From assembly GCA_050954865.1 (NCBI GenBank), contig JBPBQN010000085.1, forward strand, positions 1 through 39,808: a stretch of DNA of 39,808 nt, read 5' to 3'. The notes beneath the pieces were generated by a model, which saw only the letters and a program-made list of their open reading frames with translations, was not told the origin of the DNA and made no database searches. A program made the translations under genes and the position numbers. Shown here piece after piece: positions 32,590-39,808 of the stretch (position 1 is its first letter; every line of letters starts with the position of its first letter). The stretch is from Mucilaginibacter_A sp050954865. Its GTDB lineage: Bacteria > Bacteroidota > Bacteroidia > Sphingobacteriales > Sphingobacteriaceae.

Positions 32590-33927
32590 CTAACCTTCCG
32601 TTGGTGGCGTTCCTCTAAACGCATCCAGTTTTTCAATGCGCTCTAATTGCACCGGTTTGTTGGTTCGGGCAGATTCGTAAATCGCTTCCATAATTTTATG
32701 ATCCTGCAAACCTTCTTCGCCGGGCGTGTAAGGCGTTTTATTTTCAATTACACATTCCGAAAAATGATCCATTTCCAACGCAAACTGGTCTTTTTCTGTG
32801 ATTTTCGGGTTCATTTTATTTTCTACTTTTCCTTCGGCGTGGCCAACTTCGGGCATCAAACCTTTATAATCAAACGCCGGATCCATGCCAAACCAGCCGC
32901 CGTTATCCGCATAGCAACGGTAATGTTTGGAGTTGTGCGCGCCGTAACTGCAAGTATTGTTGGCAATAGCACCACTCGGAAAAAACATTTGAAACATCAC
33001 CGCTTCTTCCACTTCCGTAAAACGCGGATCGTTTGGCGTAGTGTACGTGCTGGCGATAACCATATACGGTTCCTCGCCCAAAATATAACGGTTGGTATTG
33101 ATATTGTACAAACCAATATCGGGCAATGAACCGCCGCCAGACAAAGCTTTATGCAACCGCCATTGTTTCGGATCGCCAACGTTTTGAATGTTGTTGGAAG
33201 AAATCACTTTTACTTTGCCGTACTTATTTTCGCGGGCAAAATTTTTGATCTGTTTGTTGTTCGGTTCATATTGAATCCGGTACGCAATCATCAGTTTTTT
33301 ACCGGCTTTTTTGCAGGCATCAATCATTCTTTCTGCGGATTTGGAGGAAGTAGTCATTGGTTTCTCACACAAAACATGTTTGCCCGCTTTTGCTGCGCGA
33401 ATTACATATTCTTCGTGCATCGCGTTAGGTAAAACAATGTAAACCACATCAACTTCGGGGTTATTTTTGATATTGTCGAAATTCTGATAGTTGTAAATAT
33501 TTTTCTGCGGAACATCATATTGCATGGCCACTTTTCTAGCTTTCTCCGGATCGCCGCTCACCAAAGCTACTACTTTAGAGTTTTTTGCAGAACCAAAACC
33601 CGGTAAAATCGCTTCCAAAGCCAATTCGCCTAAACCTACAACAGCGTAACCAACGCGTTTGTCTTTCGGCAAAATGGTGGCGTAATTAGTCCGTTCGCCT
33701 TCGCTGGCCGCATGCTGGTTTGGCCCAACAACTTTTATAGCTGCAGACATTGGCCCGGGATTGCCTGCTGCGCTGTTACCCAAATCTGCTGCACTTGCCG
33801 TGCTGGCCGATGCAATGCCGCCAATTACGGTGGCTGCAATTAATCCTTTGCTTGCACTTTCTATAAACTGCCGGCGATCATAAGCTTTTTGGGTTGATAT
33901 CGATTGCACTGTTTCTTCAAAATCCAT
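32590..33927 (-). CDS. Gfo/Idh/MocA-family oxidoreductase with an N-terminal export signal
   Basis: 445 residues. An N-terminal extension carries a twin-arginine-like motif (YDRRQFIESASKG, Arg18-Arg19) and a hydrophobic stretch GLIAATVIGGIASASTASAA, so the enzyme is probably exported by Tat with its NAD(P) bound, as known for glucose-fructose oxidoreductase. The Rossmann core starts VGYAVVGLGELALEAILPGF. The family signature EKP lies in GKHVLCEKPMTTSSKSAERM, and SGGGSLPDIGLYNINTNRYI is typical of the glucose-fructose oxidoreductase-like branch. The substrate is probably a sugar, unproven. It is convergent with the second SusCD operon and divergent from cdaA. Confidence 0.9.
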   Translation of the reverse strand: MDFEETVQSISTQKAYDRRQFIESASKGLIAATVIGGIASASTASAADLGNSAAGNPGPMSAAIKVVGPNQHAASEGERTNYATILPKDKRVGYAVVGLGELALEAILPGFGSAKNSKVVALVSGDPEKARKVAMQYDVPQKNIYNYQNFDNIKNNPEVDVVYIVLPNAMHEEYVIRAAKAGKHVLCEKPMTTSSKSAERMIDACKKAGKKLMIAYRIQYEPNNKQIKNFARENKYGKVKVISSNNIQNVGDPKQWRLHKALSGGGSLPDIGLYNINTNRYILGEEPYMVIASTYTTPNDPRFTEVEEAVMFQMFFPSGAIANNTCSYGAHNSKHYRCYADNGGWFGMDPAFDYKGLMPEVGHAEGKVENKMNPKITEKDQFALEMDHFSECVIENKTPYTPGEEGLQDHKIMEAIYESARTNKPVQLERIEKLDAFRGTPPTEG

Positions 33928-34011
33928 GTTAATTTTTATTTTTTGATTACTGTTTCAATTTAAAAAACTGTTTGGCAGGCGTTTAGTTTCTGCTTAAACT
34001 GTTTTTTTACC

Positions 34012-34026
34012 GATAAAAACAGCATC
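34012..34026 (+). repeat. dispersed 15-mer repeat, exact ACAG form, upstream of cdaA
   Basis: GATAAAAACAGCATC, exact. A partial inverted partner CTGTTTTT lies at 33999-34006, so CTGTTTTT and AAAAACAG face each other across eight bases. Confidence 0.85.
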
Positions 34027-34087
34027 CGGTTTTGGATTGATTTTGGAAACTTCAAACTCTTTGCCGGAATATCTTAACTTCGTGCAA

Positions 34088-34882
34088 ATGCAAACCTTCG
34101 ACCTGAGCTTTCTGCGGTTTACTTTTTTTGATGTGCTGGACGTTGTGCTGGTGGCCATCATTATTTACCAGATTTATAACCTGATTCGTGGCACAATTGC
34201 AGCCAATATTTTCATTGGCCTGGCCATAATTTGTGCTTTGTATTTTGTGGTGAAAGCATTGCAAATGCGCCTGCTCACCGGTATTTTGGAAAACTTTATC
34301 AACGTAGGTCTTTTAGCGTTAATTGTGGTTTTTCAGCAGGAAATCCGCCGTTTTTTGCTTTTGGTTGGCCGCAACGCATCTCTCCAGAGAAACAAAAACT
34401 GGTGGAAATATTTTTTCGGTCGTCCGGAAGAAGAAAAAAATAATTTAACTCGCATTAAGCCGGTTATTGATGCCTGCAAAACTATGCAGCAAAGTCGCAC
34501 CGGCGCATTGATTGTTTTTGCCAAATATTATGAGGAAGATTTTTTTCATAACAGCTGCGAATATGTGGATGCTAAAATTACCAAGCGTTTGCTGGAAAGT
34601 ATTTTCCAGAAAAACAGTCCGCTACACGATGGTGCCGTGGTGATCGCACAAAATAAAATTAAATCGGCCAGCTGTATTTTGCCTTTAACAGATAAAACAG
34701 ATTTGCCGCCGCAGTTTGGTTTGCGCCATCGCGCCGGCATCGGGATTTCTGAAGCCAGCGATGCAACGGCTTTGATCGTATCCGAAGAAACCGGCGAAAT
34801 TGCTTATGCCAAACAGGGAAAAGTGCGCATGAACCTGACTTTTGCAGAGTTGGAAAAACTGCTGAACAAAGATTTTAACTGA
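34088..34882 (+). CDS. cdaA: diadenylate cyclase (c-di-AMP synthase), membrane-bound
   Basis: 264 residues from the ATG at 34088; an upstream in-frame TTG (34037) would add 17 unconserved residues. Three N-terminal membrane helices (about residues 16-30, 37-57 and 72-92) are followed by a linker and the DAC domain with DGA at 181-183 (SPLHDGAVVI) and RHR at 213-215 (FGLRHRAGIGISE), the two motifs needed to make c-di-AMP from two ATP. The C-terminus ends ELEKLLNKDFN. The messenger controls potassium and osmotic balance in many bacteria. No ybbR-type regulator gene follows; purU is 41 bases downstream. The stop overlaps an exact repeat copy. Confidence 0.96.
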   Translation: MQTFDLSFLRFTFFDVLDVVLVAIIIYQIYNLIRGTIAANIFIGLAIICALYFVVKALQMRLLTGILENFINVGLLALIVVFQQEIRRFLLLVGRNASLQRNKNWWKYFFGRPEEEKNNLTRIKPVIDACKTMQQSRTGALIVFAKYYEEDFFHNSCEYVDAKITKRLLESIFQKNSPLHDGAVVIAQNKIKSASCILPLTDKTDLPPQFGLRHRAGIGISEASDATALIVSEETGEIAYAKQGKVRMNLTFAELEKLLNKDFN

Positions 34883-34895
34883 TAAAAACAGCATC
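34881..34895 (+). repeat. dispersed 15-mer repeat, exact ACAG form, overlapping the cdaA stop
   Basis: GATAAAAACAGCATC, exact; the cdaA stop TGA is 34880-34882. It is followed by ACCTAAAATTTATAAA, similar to the palindrome centre, in the 41-base gap before purU. Confidence 0.85.
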
Positions 34896-34923
34896 AGCTT
34901 CAACCTAAAATTTATAAAAATTG

Positions 34924-35754
34924 ATGATTATTTTAATACAATGCAAAGACCAAGTTGGTTTGATAGCTGCCATTTCGGGTATTTTGGTGGAAGAAAACCT
35001 GAATATTGTTTCCATGAACGAGCATGTTGATAAAGCCGAAAACCGCTTTTACATGCGTTTGGAGGTGGAAATGGTTGCAGATGTAGCCGTTTTAGAGCAA
35101 AAAATCAGAGCTGTATTTCCCTTAGATGCAATGATCAGCATCAACCCAAATCCGCAGAAAAAAATTGTTGTTTTGGTAACGAAGGAATACCATTGTCTGG
35201 CTGATATTCTGATCCGCAATTTCTTCGGAACGCTTGGCGCAACCGTGCAGGCCGTAATTGGCAGTTACGATAAGCTGCAAGATATTTGTGAGCGTTTTGA
35301 TGTGCCATTTCGTGCAGTTTTGTATGATGCTTCGGTGCCAAAAGAAGCATCAGAACAAAAAATAATTGATTTGATTAAGCAGTTTGAACCTGATTATGTG
35401 GTGCTGGCCAAGTTTATGCGCATTTTGTCGCCGGATTTTGTTTCTCAGTTTCCGCAGCAGCTAATCAATATTCATCATTCGTTTTTGCCGGCTTTTATTG
35501 GTGCAAATCCGTATCGGCAAGCGTTTGAACGCGGCGTAAAATTAATTGGTGCAACGGCTCATTTTGTAACCAACCAACTGGATGAAGGGCCGATTATCAC
35601 GCAGCAAATTATTCCTGTAAACCATTCGCTTACGGCTGCGGATATGATGAAAGCCGGACAGGAAATTGAAACTTCTGTTTTAGCTAAAGCGTTACGATTG
35701 GTGTTTGATGATCGTGTTTTTGTACATCAAAATAAAACTGTTGTTTTTGAATGA
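34924..35754 (+). CDS. purU: formyltetrahydrofolate deformylase
   Basis: 276 residues from the ATG at 34924 (a TTG precedes it by three bases). Hydrolyses 10-formyl-THF to formate and THF, balancing one-carbon units for purine synthesis. An N-terminal ACT domain (about residues 1-75: CKDQVGLIAAISGILVEENL) is followed by the formyltransferase fold with N182, H184 and D220 (LINIHHSFLPAF and LDEGPIITQQ), the expected catalytic triad. The internal stretch YDASVPKEASE is encoded by a 26-base inverted repeat made of two half-copies of the dispersed repeat (35326-35351). The stop codon overlaps another copy (35753-35767). Confidence 0.95.
   Translation: MIILIQCKDQVGLIAAISGILVEENLNIVSMNEHVDKAENRFYMRLEVEMVADVAVLEQKIRAVFPLDAMISINPNPQKKIVVLVTKEYHCLADILIRNFFGTLGATVQAVIGSYDKLQDICERFDVPFRAVLYDASVPKEASEQKIIDLIKQFEPDYVVLAKFMRILSPDFVSQFPQQLINIHHSFLPAFIGANPYRQAFERGVKLIGATAHFVTNQLDEGPIITQQIIPVNHSLTAADMMKAGQEIETSVLAKALRLVFDDRVFVHQNKTVVFE
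35326..35351. repeat. inverted repeat inside purU made from the GAAG-form motif
   Basis: GATGCTTC at the left and GAAGCATC at the right are exact reverse complements; the right part extends to GCCAAAAGAAGCATC (35337-35351), two mismatches from the 15-mer. Read as DASVPKEAS. Confidence 0.65.
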
Positions 35755-35815
35755 TGCTGTTTTTACCGGTGTTTTTTGGGATTCACACAGAAATTTACCT
35801 GCTAAAAGAAGCATC
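35753..35815. repeat. mixed inverted pair of 15-mer repeats between purU and the histidine kinase
   Basis: GATGCTGTTTTTACC (35753-35767, ACAG form, overlapping the purU stop) and GCTAAAAGAAGCATC (35801-35815, GAAG form, overlapping the kinase stop) face each other across 33 bases containing AAATTTACC. There is no separate GC-rich hairpin, so the pair itself may be the terminator. Confidence 0.8.
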
Positions 35816-37535
35816 AAACCAAAACTTTATCCGGCGCAGGAATATGTTTTTTGATCAAACTGAAAATCTGGTTAGGTTCAAACGGTTTCGGAATAAAATC
35901 AGCAAAACCCATCGTAAACAACTCTGAAAGCATTTGCTGATCAAGCAGCGAAGCCGTGAAAGCAATAACCGGAATGGTTGGATACAGTTTTTTTACGTGT
36001 GTAACGGCCGTAAAACCGTTCATCACCGGCATTTCCAAATCCATCAGTACAATATTGAAATCGGCATCTTGCTGTAAAATATCCAAAGCTTCCTGCCCGT
36101 TGTAAGCACAAGTAACTTCTGCTTTATAACTGCTCAGAATCTTTTTGGCAATCATCATATTGATCTTGTTATCTTCTGCAATCAAAATCCGCACGTTGGA
36201 TAAGTCTTCTGGTTCGTATTTTTTTTCGGGTAAAATTGCGGTTGACTGCGTTGCTAAGCCAAAGTTGATTTTGAACTTAAACTTGCTTCCTTGTCCTTTT
36301 TCGCTTTCTAAAGTTAAACTGCTGTTCATCAGTTCGAGCAAACGGTTGCAAATAGAAAGCCCTAAACCGCTGCCCGTATATTTCCGGGTAGCCGGATCAT
36401 TTTCCTGCCAAAAACCTTCAAAAATTTTGCTTTGATCCTGTTTAGCAATTCCAAGTCCGGTATCTTCAACCATAAAATTTACGGTAACTGTTTTGTTTAC
36501 TTCGGCCTCGCAAAGTACACACAGTTTTACATAACCTTGCTGCGTAAATTTTAACGCATTTGATAGTAAATTATTCATAATCTGAATGATACGGATATCA
36601 TCAATCATAAACATTTTATCCAACTCCGGATCGACTTCTACCAAAAACTTTAAATTTTTTTCTTCAAAACTGTTATAAAAAGGCAGGGCAGCATCAGTAA
36701 TCAATTGTTTTAAATTGATTCCAATCTCGTGTATTTCCAGCTTGCCGGCCTCAATCTTATTAAAATCAAGAATGTCGTTTACCAGATTCAGCATATGCCG
36801 GGAGCAATATTTCAATATCCGGAAATACTCGTTATCTTCTGCCAAATACTTTTCTTCTTTCAGTAGATTAACGGCACCTAAAACACCATTTAAAGGCGTC
36901 CGCAATTCGTGGCCCATGGTTGATAAAAACCGCGTGCGCGAAGTAATTGTATTGTTTTTTTGTTCAATTAATACATCAAAGGTTAACTTATGTGAATAGA
37001 TGAAAGAGAAGCCAAAGCTTGCGGTCATCATTATCGAAGTGATTGCATTGTAGATGAACACTTTTGCACTTACTGCATTTGGTATATGTTCATAAGGTGT
37101 TGTGTAAACGCTCAGAAAAATACAGGCAATAAACGATAGGAAAGTGATGACAGAATTAAGCAGTAAAGTTTTGTGGTTCGATCGCTCAAAATCAATAATT
37201 ACCGGGATGCCAATTAAAAGCGGGAAATAGTAAAAATATTGTCCTGATTGTGAGCCTTCTACCAAAACACTCATAATTAAATGCGCACTTACGATAAATA
37301 TAAAACAGTATTCTGTTTTTGTTACCCAGCCAATCTTTTTCACCAGTAATACCATCGAAAGGCATAAACAAAATAAAGCGGTGGATAAACAGGAATAAGG
37401 AAGACTTAAGGCATAATAATAGATAGCCAAAGACAAGCCCGTTAGCAATGTCATTGTATAAATAACAATTAATCTTTTCTCAAGAATTCTTAAATCAAAT
37501 AAAGACAGGAGAGCTGCTTTTTTAAATAAAGGCAT
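35814..37535 (-). CDS. hybrid sensor histidine kinase with receiver domain
   Basis: 573 residues. About six N-terminal membrane helices (between residues 20 and 182) form the input region, with no periplasmic sensor domain of size. HisKA follows with phospho-acceptor His209 in FLSTMGHELRTPLNGVLG, then HATPase_c with N-box NNLLSNALKFT, G1 DTGLGIA and G2 GSGLGLSICNRLLELM. A C-terminal receiver domain (about residues 448-570) carries the acidic pair in ILIAEDNKINMM, the phospho-acceptor Asp499 in LMDLEMPVMNGF and the Lys in FIPKPFEP. All catalytic residues are present. No output regulator or phosphotransfer protein is encoded nearby, so the partner is elsewhere. The signal is unknown. Confidence 0.95.
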   Translation of the reverse strand: MPLFKKAALLSLFDLRILEKRLIVIYTMTLLTGLSLAIYYYALSLPYSCLSTALFCLCLSMVLLVKKIGWVTKTEYCFIFIVSAHLIMSVLVEGSQSGQYFYYFPLLIGIPVIIDFERSNHKTLLLNSVITFLSFIACIFLSVYTTPYEHIPNAVSAKVFIYNAITSIMMTASFGFSFIYSHKLTFDVLIEQKNNTITSRTRFLSTMGHELRTPLNGVLGAVNLLKEEKYLAEDNEYFRILKYCSRHMLNLVNDILDFNKIEAGKLEIHEIGINLKQLITDAALPFYNSFEEKNLKFLVEVDPELDKMFMIDDIRIIQIMNNLLSNALKFTQQGYVKLCVLCEAEVNKTVTVNFMVEDTGLGIAKQDQSKIFEGFWQENDPATRKYTGSGLGLSICNRLLELMNSSLTLESEKGQGSKFKFKINFGLATQSTAILPEKKYEPEDLSNVRILIAEDNKINMMIAKKILSSYKAEVTCAYNGQEALDILQQDADFNIVLMDLEMPVMNGFTAVTHVKKLYPTIPVIAFTASLLDQQMLSELFTMGFADFIPKPFEPNQIFSLIKKHIPAPDKVLV

Positions 37536-37626
37536 ACTTTTTTTACGAAAATGCCAGAAGTTAGTTTCAGTATAACTGGTTTCTATCTGCTTGTTTTCAG
37601 TGGATTAGAGCTTATGAAGAAAGCGT

Positions 37627-37989
37627 TTAAGGATTGGTTTTTTGATTCCCGTTTTCGGGTTTTACAATGGGTGGCAAGCGTTTTATTGGTGTGGTATAAA
37701 CAACTGTTCCGTTTGGATGCACAACCGGCATGTTCCAGTTGCCGGTTGGTTTTGCAATCGGCATTCTGTCTAACGAGGCAATCAGCGTAGTTGAAATTGC
37801 ATTTTGCTTGGGTAAAAACAGTTCAGTTACATTTGTTTTTGGCCTGATGGAAATGCGTAAATTGGTATCAACAGGCGCATAAAACTTATTAGTGTTAAAT
37901 CTTTCTAAAGGTTTTATAATTGATTGTTGCTGTGCCTTCAGTTTGAAAGCAAGGCCGGAAAGGACGATCAGAAAAAGTATTTTTTTCAT
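37627..37989 (-). CDS. small secreted protein of unknown function
   Basis: 120 residues. Signal peptide MKKILFLIVLSGLAFKLKAQ with likely cleavage after LKA. The mature part of about 100 residues is Pro- and Asn-rich without Cys, containing FYAPVDTNLRISIRPKTNV and MPVVHPNGTVVYTTPIKRLP, probably an extended periplasmic or surface peptide. I do not recognise the family. It reads in the same direction as the aminopeptidase gene but is separated from it by a terminator hairpin, so it is probably transcribed separately. Confidence 0.65.
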   Translation of the reverse strand: MKKILFLIVLSGLAFKLKAQQQSIIKPLERFNTNKFYAPVDTNLRISIRPKTNVTELFLPKQNAISTTLIASLDRMPIAKPTGNWNMPVVHPNGTVVYTTPIKRLPPIVKPENGNQKTNP

Positions 37990-38056
37990 AATTTATCGAT
38001 GGTTGATTCAAAACTAAATTACAAAAAATGTTATTGAATATCAGTTATTTAAATCA

Positions 38057-38096
38057 ATAAAAAGAGCATCCGAATTTCTTTGGATACTCTTTTTAT
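38057..38096 (-). terminator. terminator of the M1 aminopeptidase gene, made from a repeat-like sequence
   Basis: ATAAAAAGAGCATCC (38057-38071) and GGATACTCTTTTTAT (38082-38096) pair with one mismatch around ten bases. The arms resemble the dispersed 15-mer (ATAAAAAGAGCATC against ATAAAAACAGCATC), suggesting a terminator that evolved from an inverted repeat pair. Confidence 0.75.
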
Positions 38097-38099
38097 GCC

Positions 38100-38114
38100 G
38101 GTAAAAACAGTATG
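38100..38114 (+). repeat. dispersed 15-mer repeat, near copy at the aminopeptidase 3' end
   Basis: GGTAAAAACAGTATG, three mismatches from the ACAG form and like the copy at 27742-27756. It ends one base before the stop codon of the minus-strand gene. Confidence 0.6.
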
Positions 38115-38115
38115 A

Positions 38116-39808
38116 TTATTTGCTGGAATTAATTTGATCAACCGCTTTGGCGATGTAATCTGCCTGCGCATTTAACTGGTTTTTCAATTCTCCGTCTGAT
38201 TTGCCAGCCTGAGCCTGTTTTTCAGTTTTAAGTTGATTCAGCATAGAAACTATCGGCTGATCGATGCCAAACTGTTTGTATTTGATGGCAAAATCTTTAA
38301 AAGCATCTACGCGCTGATTTACTTTTTGTGTATCGTTAATTTTGGACAGCATATTTACATAACCCTGCTGCATGGTGTTAAACTTTACCTGCGGTGTGCC
38401 CTGATCAAAAGCTTTGCTTACAAAAGGCAACTCTGTTTCTGATCCTTGTGCTGCATAAACAGATATAATTGCCTGTGTTAAAGCACCTTTGTTATCTTTT
38501 TCAAAACCTTTTGCCAGTTGCAAAGCATCAGCCGGATTTTCGGCAGCCAGCGCATTTAAAGCCGCACCTTCAACAGCGTATGATTGGCTTTTCAAGGCAT
38601 TTTTAAACAAAGGTAAATTGCTGGCATTTTTCATTTTGCCCAAAGCCGTAATTGCTGCTGCTTTTACTGTATTATTTTGGTCGTTTTGGGCGATGTTAAC
38701 TAAAATTGGTAACGCAGCTTGCTTAATTTCATCATTGCTGAGGTTGATGTTGCGGATAGCCAGCGTGCGCAAACCGTAATATTTATCCTTCAATGCAGCC
38801 AACATCATTTTTTTTACGCCGGCATCAGTTTGCTTGCCGTTTAAAGCCGTTATGGCTTCCAATCGATCCAAATATAACGGCGCATTAAAATACTGAAACA
38901 CCAGTTCATCCGAAGTTTTATTATCTGTTTTTTGAGCGAGTAACACTTTATCGCCATCCACATTAACCAGATTTGGTTTGGATGCTACTTTAAAAGTTAG
39001 CGTATCACTTTTGCTTTTCATCCAAACCTGATGGCGTTCCATTTTTCCACTGGCATAAATATCAACGGCCATCGGTAACGTAAAAGCTGGTCCTTCCTGC
39101 GTTTGAGTTAGATAAACAGATTGAGTTTTGCTGGCTTCATCCCAATGATAATCAATCGTTAAATCCGGATTGCCCGCGCCATAATACCACTGGTTAAAAA
39201 ACCAGTTTAAATCTTTTCCACTCACTTTTTCAAAAGCCAAACGCAGCTGTTGCGCTTCGCCGTTGCTCAAAGCATTTTGGCGCAGGTACAAATTTAAGCC
39301 GCTAAAAAAAGCATCTTCTCCCAGATAATTCCGCAGCATATTTAAAATGCAACCGCCTTTTTGGTAGGTAACCACATCAAACATGTCTTCTTTATCCGCG
39401 TAATGAAACCGGACCAGATTCTTGGTTTTCGCATCTTTTGAGTTAAGATAAGCCAGCTGATTTTCGTAAATATGCGCTCCGCCTTCATCTTTTCCGTAGC
39501 GGTGTTCGGCCCAAAGCGTTTCGCTAAAATCTGCAAAAGATTCATTCACCGTTAAATTGCTCCAGCTTTCGGCCGTTACATAATCGCCAAACCACTGGTG
39601 GAAAAGTTCGTGCGCAATTGTGCTTTCGCCGGCACTGTAATTATCATCCAGCATTTCGCGGGCGGTTTTCTGCACATATTCGCCGTGTAATGTGGCTGTG
39701 GTATTTTCCATCGCGCCGCTCACGTAATCGCGCACCACAATCTGACTGTATTTGTTCCAGGGGAAATCAACGCCCAATTTCTGCGAATAAAAACCGATTA
39801 TCTCAGGC
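38116..39808 (-). CDS. M1-family metallo-aminopeptidase, C-terminal part (runs off right edge)
   Basis: The frame is open to the right edge, giving about 564 codons; the upstream codons read PEIIGFYSQKLGVDFPWNKY, so the gene starts beyond the window. The M1 signature is complete: the substrate-amine loop GAMEN (VSGAMENTTATLHGEY), the zinc site HELFHQWFGDY with the third ligand Glu in NESFADF, and a catalytic-domain YQKGG (MFDVVTYQKGGCILNM). A beta-domain follows and then a HEAT-like helical region (VKAAAITALGKMKNASNLPL, YAVEGAALNALAAENPADAL). It removes N-terminal residues from peptides. A terminator hairpin and a repeat copy follow the stop. Confidence 0.95.
   Translation of the reverse strand, partial: PEIIGFYSQKLGVDFPWNKYSQIVVRDYVSGAMENTTATLHGEYVQKTAREMLDDNYSAGESTIAHELFHQWFGDYVTAESWSNLTVNESFADFSETLWAEHRYGKDEGGAHIYENQLAYLNSKDAKTKNLVRFHYADKEDMFDVVTYQKGGCILNMLRNYLGEDAFFSGLNLYLRQNALSNGEAQQLRLAFEKVSGKDLNWFFNQWYYGAGNPDLTIDYHWDEASKTQSVYLTQTQEGPAFTLPMAVDIYASGKMERHQVWMKSKSDTLTFKVASKPNLVNVDGDKVLLAQKTDNKTSDELVFQYFNAPLYLDRLEAITALNGKQTDAGVKKMMLAALKDKYYGLRTLAIRNINLSNDEIKQAALPILVNIAQNDQNNTVKAAAITALGKMKNASNLPLFKNALKSQSYAVEGAALNALAAENPADALQLAKGFEKDNKGALTQAIISVYAAQGSETELPFVSKAFDQGTPQVKFNTMQQGYVNMLSKINDTQKVNQRVDAFKDFAIKYKQFGIDQPIVSMLNQLKTEKQAQAGKSDGELKNQLNAQADYIAKAVDQINSSK

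Noticed and set aside
34037..34087. TTG start giving a longer CdaA
   Set aside because: The ATG at 34088 gives a normal N-terminus just before the first membrane helix.
646..38114. A CRISPR array as the explanation of the repeated 15-mers
   Set aside because: Copies are far apart, irregularly spaced and on both strands; there is no spacer periodicity and no cas gene.
39301..39315. GCTAAAAAAAGCATC in the aminopeptidase gene as another repeat copy
   Set aside because: Differs at the very bases that define the two forms, and is A-rich enough to arise by chance; not counted.

Overview
The window looks like chromosomal DNA from a Bacteroidota bacterium, most likely of the Sphingobacteriaceae (Mucilaginibacter/Pedobacter type). 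Reasons: two SusC/SusD outer-membrane pairs, lipoprotein lipoboxes of the Bacteroidota style, few Shine-Dalgarno sequences, candidate TAnnTTTG -7 promoter boxes, and moderate-to-low GC. Assignment below family level is inference. I found no tRNA, rRNA, CRISPR array, intact insertion sequence or prophage.

Layout. 1-609 (-) is the N-terminal part of an arginine deiminase family protein, divergent from argS (711-2480). A SusC/SusD pair with visibly AT-rich codons follows (2762-7338) and ends in a strong hairpin. A 568-base space without a recognisable gene separates it from a heavy-metal efflux operon on the minus strand (TolC-like, HlyD-like lipoprotein, CzcA-type RND pump; 13558-7907). glgB (13858-15942) converges on a tight glycolytic operon, pfkA - BadF-family protein - gapA (18864-16031, 4-base gaps). 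That operon is divergent from a Nudix-winged-helix regulator (about 18974-19669). A second, intact BadF-type kinase (20649-19789) and a Gly-rich secreted protein follow. ltaE and an aldo/keto reductase overlap by one base (21637-23552). 23575-25310 is an AT-rich accessory stretch with two orphan proteins, one frameshifted lipoprotein gene and a 40-base tandem duplication. Then come another aldo/keto reductase, a DNA topoisomerase IB, a second SusC/SusD pair (27973-32492), a secreted Gfo/Idh/MocA oxidoreductase, cdaA (c-di-AMP synthesis), purU, a hybrid histidine kinase, a small secreted protein, and the C-terminal part of an M1 aminopeptidase running off the right edge.

How the genes relate: most of the window is housekeeping (translation, glycolysis, glycogen branching, folate/purine, c-di-AMP) with two nutrient-uptake SusCD pairs that have no glycoside hydrolase beside them and one metal-efflux operon. 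The pfkA/BadF/gapA operon, the divergent Nudix regulator and the intact kinase plausibly form one sugar/amino-sugar catabolic neighbourhood.

The most unusual signal is a dispersed 15-base repeat in two forms, GATAAAAACAGCATC and GATAAAAGAAGCATC, with about 25 exact or near copies in 40 kb on both strands. Copies overlap stop codons, sit in inverted pairs around transcription terminators between convergent genes, build a 46-base near-perfect palindrome with a CTAAATTTAG core, and also occur inside coding sequences in all three reading frames. The arrangement resembles DNA-uptake-sequence or REP-type repeats; I know of no description of this one.
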